Assembly: GCF_041296385.1 (NCBI RefSeq)
Contig: NC_091020.1
Location: forward strand, 27,089,001-27,153,000
Direction of reading: 5' to 3'
Length of the DNA stretch: 64,000 nucleotides
Origin: Aphelocoma coerulescens
Lineage: Eukaryota > Chordata > Aves > Passeriformes > Corvidae
Made by a program: the position numbers and the translations under genes. The notes below the pieces were generated by a model. It was not told where the DNA came from. It did no database searches and was given only the letters and a program-made list of their open reading frames with translations. Of the stretch, positions 60,123 to 64,000 are shown in pieces. Each line of letters opens with the position of its first letter. Positions within the stretch are counted from its first letter, which is position 1.

Positions 60123-63100
60123 GTAGGTAATTATTCCTAAAAACCCTACTGAAGGTGGTACCTCTTAGCACATTTATACTAAATGGACTCTTAACCAGAG
60201 GTAGTGATTTGTTAAACCACAGGTAGGGTGGTTAAATTCCTTCAAATTTCTGCATGTTTTGTTAAGGTAAAAGGCAAAACACTGAGTGAGAAACAGTTGA
60301 ACTGTCTCAATGCTCTGGCAGGGAGGGGAACCTACTAAGTACATTCTTGTTAGTTACTGCTCTCCCACCTGTAATGAGGAGCCCTTGAACTTCTCTCACA
60401 AACGTTTTGCTATGATATGTGACTTTTTACTCCAGTGTAAATCTCTACTTAGTACATAACTGAACGGGCCTCTGAGCATTTGCATCCTGCATCTGGGGCT
60501 GTGGGTCCCTTCATGTCGGCTAGGAACGCAGCCCTTCAGTTTACTGAATTCTGTGCCACTCTCAGGCCAGCTGTCTGCCTCCTTAAACCTGCTTCAGGCT
60601 CTGCCCTGCCTCCTGTTCATGCAGGCTTGTTATGAAATTTGGAAGATGTTGGTTAGGTGTCTGTGCTGACTGCTGAATCCATACCAGCTTGGCAGTGGAG
60701 GGAAGCAAGTGGGTGTTTGGGTGTGGATGCTGCCATTCAGACTTCCCTTTTGGGATCTTTATTGTGCTTCAAACTGTTGTCTAGACAAGTCTTTGTAAGC
60801 TAAGAGAGAGACTAAATGGTCCTCCAGCATTAGTGCATCTTTTCCTTACATCAAAACTATGCGGTTTTTTAAAGAATTAATTAAGTCTGCAATTAGAATT
60901 GCAATTTAAGGCAGTTCTAGACAATGGGGAAGCTGTACTGAAATGATCAAGGAACTCAGGCTGTTGCTAAATCCTTTTCTCTGCCAAGCAGAAAAGTTCC
61001 AGACCTTCTTTTCATGTCTTCACCTATTGAGATTCAATGTTATTTGGGATCAAAATGTAAAACTGAGTTTAATATATAGAAAAAAACACATAGGTTTATA
61101 TTCCTGAAGTGGAAGGAATAATTTTGGGAAGTATTCAGAAGGCTTTTTCTACCTTTTGCTTCTTGCAAGATTGTAATTTTTTCTGAAAAATTCTTACACA
61201 TGGGCTTGCGAATGTGCTGTACCTCGGTGCTGTACCTTGTAGCATTTTGGCAGTGTGAGGAGTTTTAATTTGCTGCTGTATAATTTTCTTCTACTGTATA
61301 GGATCAGTGGTGCTGGTCTTATTACAGCTGTGTACTACCACAGCTCTATTGCATCTAGTTTTATGTCCTTTACCGTGACAGTGCAGTAAATTCTCATAGT
61401 AATAATGCTAATTGTATCAGGAAGGAAAACAAACAGGGCTGGCATTAGTGAGGGCTCCTTTTTCACACTTCCAAGACATAATTACAAAGATCTGAAATTT
61501 CTTATTAAAATGTCTGAAAAAAATTACATCTCTCTTCTCTCACTCTTTCTACCATTCTGTGTTATCTATTCATCATAATTTTTCTAGCAGTTTGCTACAA
61601 TTAGGGAAGATTTCCAGAAGGATAATGTCATCTGATTTCTAACTGAGGCTGTTCCCATCTTCCTATAGAGAGTTGTATGATGTGGGTGTGATCTTGGTAG
61701 TCCTGTTGCTGAATCTCTGTTGCATACATGTGCATGTCAGTTGTTAGTTTAATTTCTCTGAACTCACTATTAAATTTCTTGACAGATCACCCCTGAGGCC
61801 TGTATGTAAAGCATGTTAAAAAACCCCACTGCTTATAGAAAACAGATCCTGGGAGACTAATGATGTATTCAGATCGTTGTGAAGTATGGTGTGGAAAAAT
61901 AGATTTTTCTGGATTGCTTTTAAAAGTTCTGCTCAGTTTTATCATAATTAAGGCTTTTCACTGTGGTATTGTAGTTCAGTGTGAAACTACATAATAACTA
62001 CTATATTGTTAACACTGTTTGCTCTTACTCCATCAAGAGAACACTTCAGGGTGCCTACTATAAACAAGGTCCTAAGATTGTGGTAGGGCTTGTGCATTTT
62101 CGTTTATAACCATAAATGAACCAAGTGTACCAGAAGTGCCAGTGTGTATTTTTTTTGCTGGACTACTTAATATTGTGCTACTTCAAAGTGTGCTACTTAA
62201 AATTGATGGGTATTTTTAATGGCATTTTGGGTTTTCACATTTGAAGCACAGTAGTGTGGAATTCATTCATTTGTGGGGAGGGATCTACAGCATCTGCTTA
62301 TCTTTTCACCCTGGCTGTTCACCCTGCTGCTCTAAAACCTGTGATTTCCTGGAGCAAATTTGGGTTGTAAGACCCAGATGTAGAAAAGGGACAAGGATTC
62401 TAATCCCAAAGGAATTTGGCTTTTTGGCAGTCACTATAGGCAGACAGGTGTGGATGACTTTGGAGCTGGCTTTAGGTCTGTCACTTGATAGGGCTGCTAA
62501 TGAGCTGTTTTATGCTTCCTTGCTGTAGTGGATGATGTTGTAATTCCGCGAATAGAATCAGGTTTCCTTTTGGGAGTATTGTCCACAGCTCCTCAAGAGA
62601 TCTCTGCACAGGATCTTTCATGAAGCTGTAGTTAAAGTCTTTTCTGATGCACACATATAGTTATTCTTTTAGTAAATAGGAGTGCCCACCCAGATACTGG
62701 TATGCTCAAACATAATGCAATGAATTACTTTCTTCATGCCTCATGGGAGGGAATTCCACAGCCTAACTGGCTGCACAGAGCACTGATCAGGACCAGAGCA
62801 TGGGGAAAGCTGTCTTGCAAATGACAAAATGCTCCTTTACAGTCAACTGCAGAGTGTGTCAAAGTCTGTAATGAGCCTTGCTGAACATTTACTAGTGCAA
62901 AGGTATGGAAGTTTTAGAAATACATTGAAAAATTTAATTCTGTCCCTGTGGTGTGACAGAATTGCATTGTAAATGCACCGAGGCTCCCATGTGACCATTA
63001 ACAGCATCTTCTCTGATCTCAGATATGTTACAGCAAATGCCCAGAGGAGGCTGAGTCTGTACTGCTGAGACCAAGAAATATTTTATCTTTGGCTGAAAAG

Positions 63101-63597
63101 AACGGCAGTCAGGAATACAGCCTGCAGTGCTTTTTGTATTTACCTTTACTTTCCAGTAAGTTTAAAGGTATGACAAAGCATATTGGGCATTAACTATTTT
63201 GTTTGTTTACTCAAGAGTTTGAAAGCCTGACCAAATATGTGTCATGTCTGAAACACAGCTGTATAAATAAATCCAAGATTTTGCACATTAAGTTGAAAGA
63301 AACCTTTTTAATAACTTTTTTTTAGTTTTGTAGTATTTTTCACTCTTACACAGTGGTGTTTTAAAAGGAGATGCCCAGCTTCTTTCAAAGCGTTAAACAG
63401 TTGTGTTTTGTTTGTAACCTTTTACATTGGGACAAGAAAAAGCAATCAGTGAAAAGTTTAAAAGACTGCATGTGTTTTTTTAATGTGAACAAATATCAGT
63501 TAGAAAGCTTTTATGTGAGTAAATAGTTTTCAGCTTGTGGAAAAAGGAAGATCCAATTTTTTTGGAATACCCCTAAATCTGTCTCCATTCCTAACAG
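60123..63597. other. Intron-like stretch
   Basis: A strong acceptor (CTGTTCCCATCTTCCTATAG) ends at 61,669, followed by a phase-2 frame reading ELYDVGVILVVLLLNLCC that stops soon after; the possible donor GTAGTC is poor. A 95-codon frame at 62,241-62,528 has no recognised domain. Near 62,163-62,202 three spaced copies of CTACTT form a minor degenerate repeat. Confidence 0.45.
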
Positions 63598-63678
63598 GAT
63601 TCCCCAGGTGTCTTCTGTAAAAGAGTCTGACTTCAGAGTGCAACCTTCTCTTGACATATACTGGAATTTTCAAGGGAT
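63598..63678 (+). other. Candidate internal exon (weak donor)
   Basis: A strong acceptor (CTGTCTCCATTCCTAACAG) is followed by a phase-2 frame reading IPQVSSVKESDFRVQPSLDI and then YWNFQG, with a moderate donor (GGGAT followed by GTATGA); exit is phase 2. The peptide looks protein-like but is not recognised. Phase 2 could follow exon 1 directly, or the candidates at 49,436 or 57,138, but not the one at 60,066. Confidence 0.22.
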
Positions 63679-64000
63679 GTATGAAATGAAATATTTAAGT
63701 ATCTCTGAGTAATTCCCCCACTGCTCTGCTGCTCTGTGATTGTTTAGCCACTTGCTGGGTAGGAGGGTAATACTAGAAAAGAGGATTTGAAGGTGGAGGG
63801 AAAAGGAACTTTGGGTTTTAGTGCAGAAGGCATTGCACTCACAGGGAGAAAGAGGGACAAGTGAACAAGTGGGCCCTAAAGCTGATAAAGTGGTAAAGAA
63901 AAAGCATTGACAGTGCTGTGAAGAGTTTGAGGGTGAGGACTAGTAAGAGAGCCTTCATGCCCTGGGACCTACAGAACCACTTGAAGAGCTCTGTCATGGT
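63679..64000. other. Window edge, nothing seen
   Basis: This is intron-like sequence running off the window, with no supported feature. Confidence 0.6.

Overview
The window reads as vertebrate nuclear DNA, most likely from a bird. It has one intense CpG island in otherwise AT-rich sequence, long stretches with no open frame, GT-AG style exon/intron signals, and almost no recognisable interspersed repeats: I see no Alu-like, B1-like or L1-like copies and no clear CR1 tail in 64 kb. There are no bacterial-style gene clusters, and most open frames under about 140 codons are chance openings. Bird is an inference from repeat poverty and promoter style; a crocodilian or turtle is not excluded.

Layout. 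Bases 1-8,000 are upstream flank with no gene I recognise, but with a few spliceable open segments on both strands (minus: 3,628-3,774 and 4,553-4,612; plus: 6,143-6,374 and 7,537-7,647). Bases about 8,080-9,180 form a strong CpG-island promoter holding the best-supported gene part, a first coding exon on the plus strand (ATG at 8,563, splice donor after 8,675). It encodes a short Pro/Ala/Ser-rich N-terminus of 37 residues, and I cannot name the gene. Everything to the right looks like its very long first introns.

The most interesting internal candidate is a 16-base microexon at 21,930-21,945, with a near-ideal acceptor and donor and a phase that fits exon 1. A 57-base candidate at 60,066-60,122 continues that phase. 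Other possible exons (49,436-49,557; 57,138-57,304; 63,598-63,678; 41,746-41,767; 42,032-42,062; 18,579-18,776) have good splice signals, but they do not all fit one reading-phase chain, so some or all are chance, alternative or noncoding exons.

A second, small CpG-rich patch at about 39,900-40,310 sits alone in AT-rich intron and may be an internal promoter or enhancer. The stretch 29,000-39,800 is strongly AT-rich, lacks long open frames, and may hold noncoding regulatory DNA. Microsatellites, homopolymer tracts, one 19-base tandem duplication and several perfect inverted repeats are listed.

I found no defined novel biological system. The points most worth checking are the microexon, the upstream open frame whose stop overlaps the main start as ATGA, the isolated internal CpG patch, and possible divergent or alternative transcription around the promoter.
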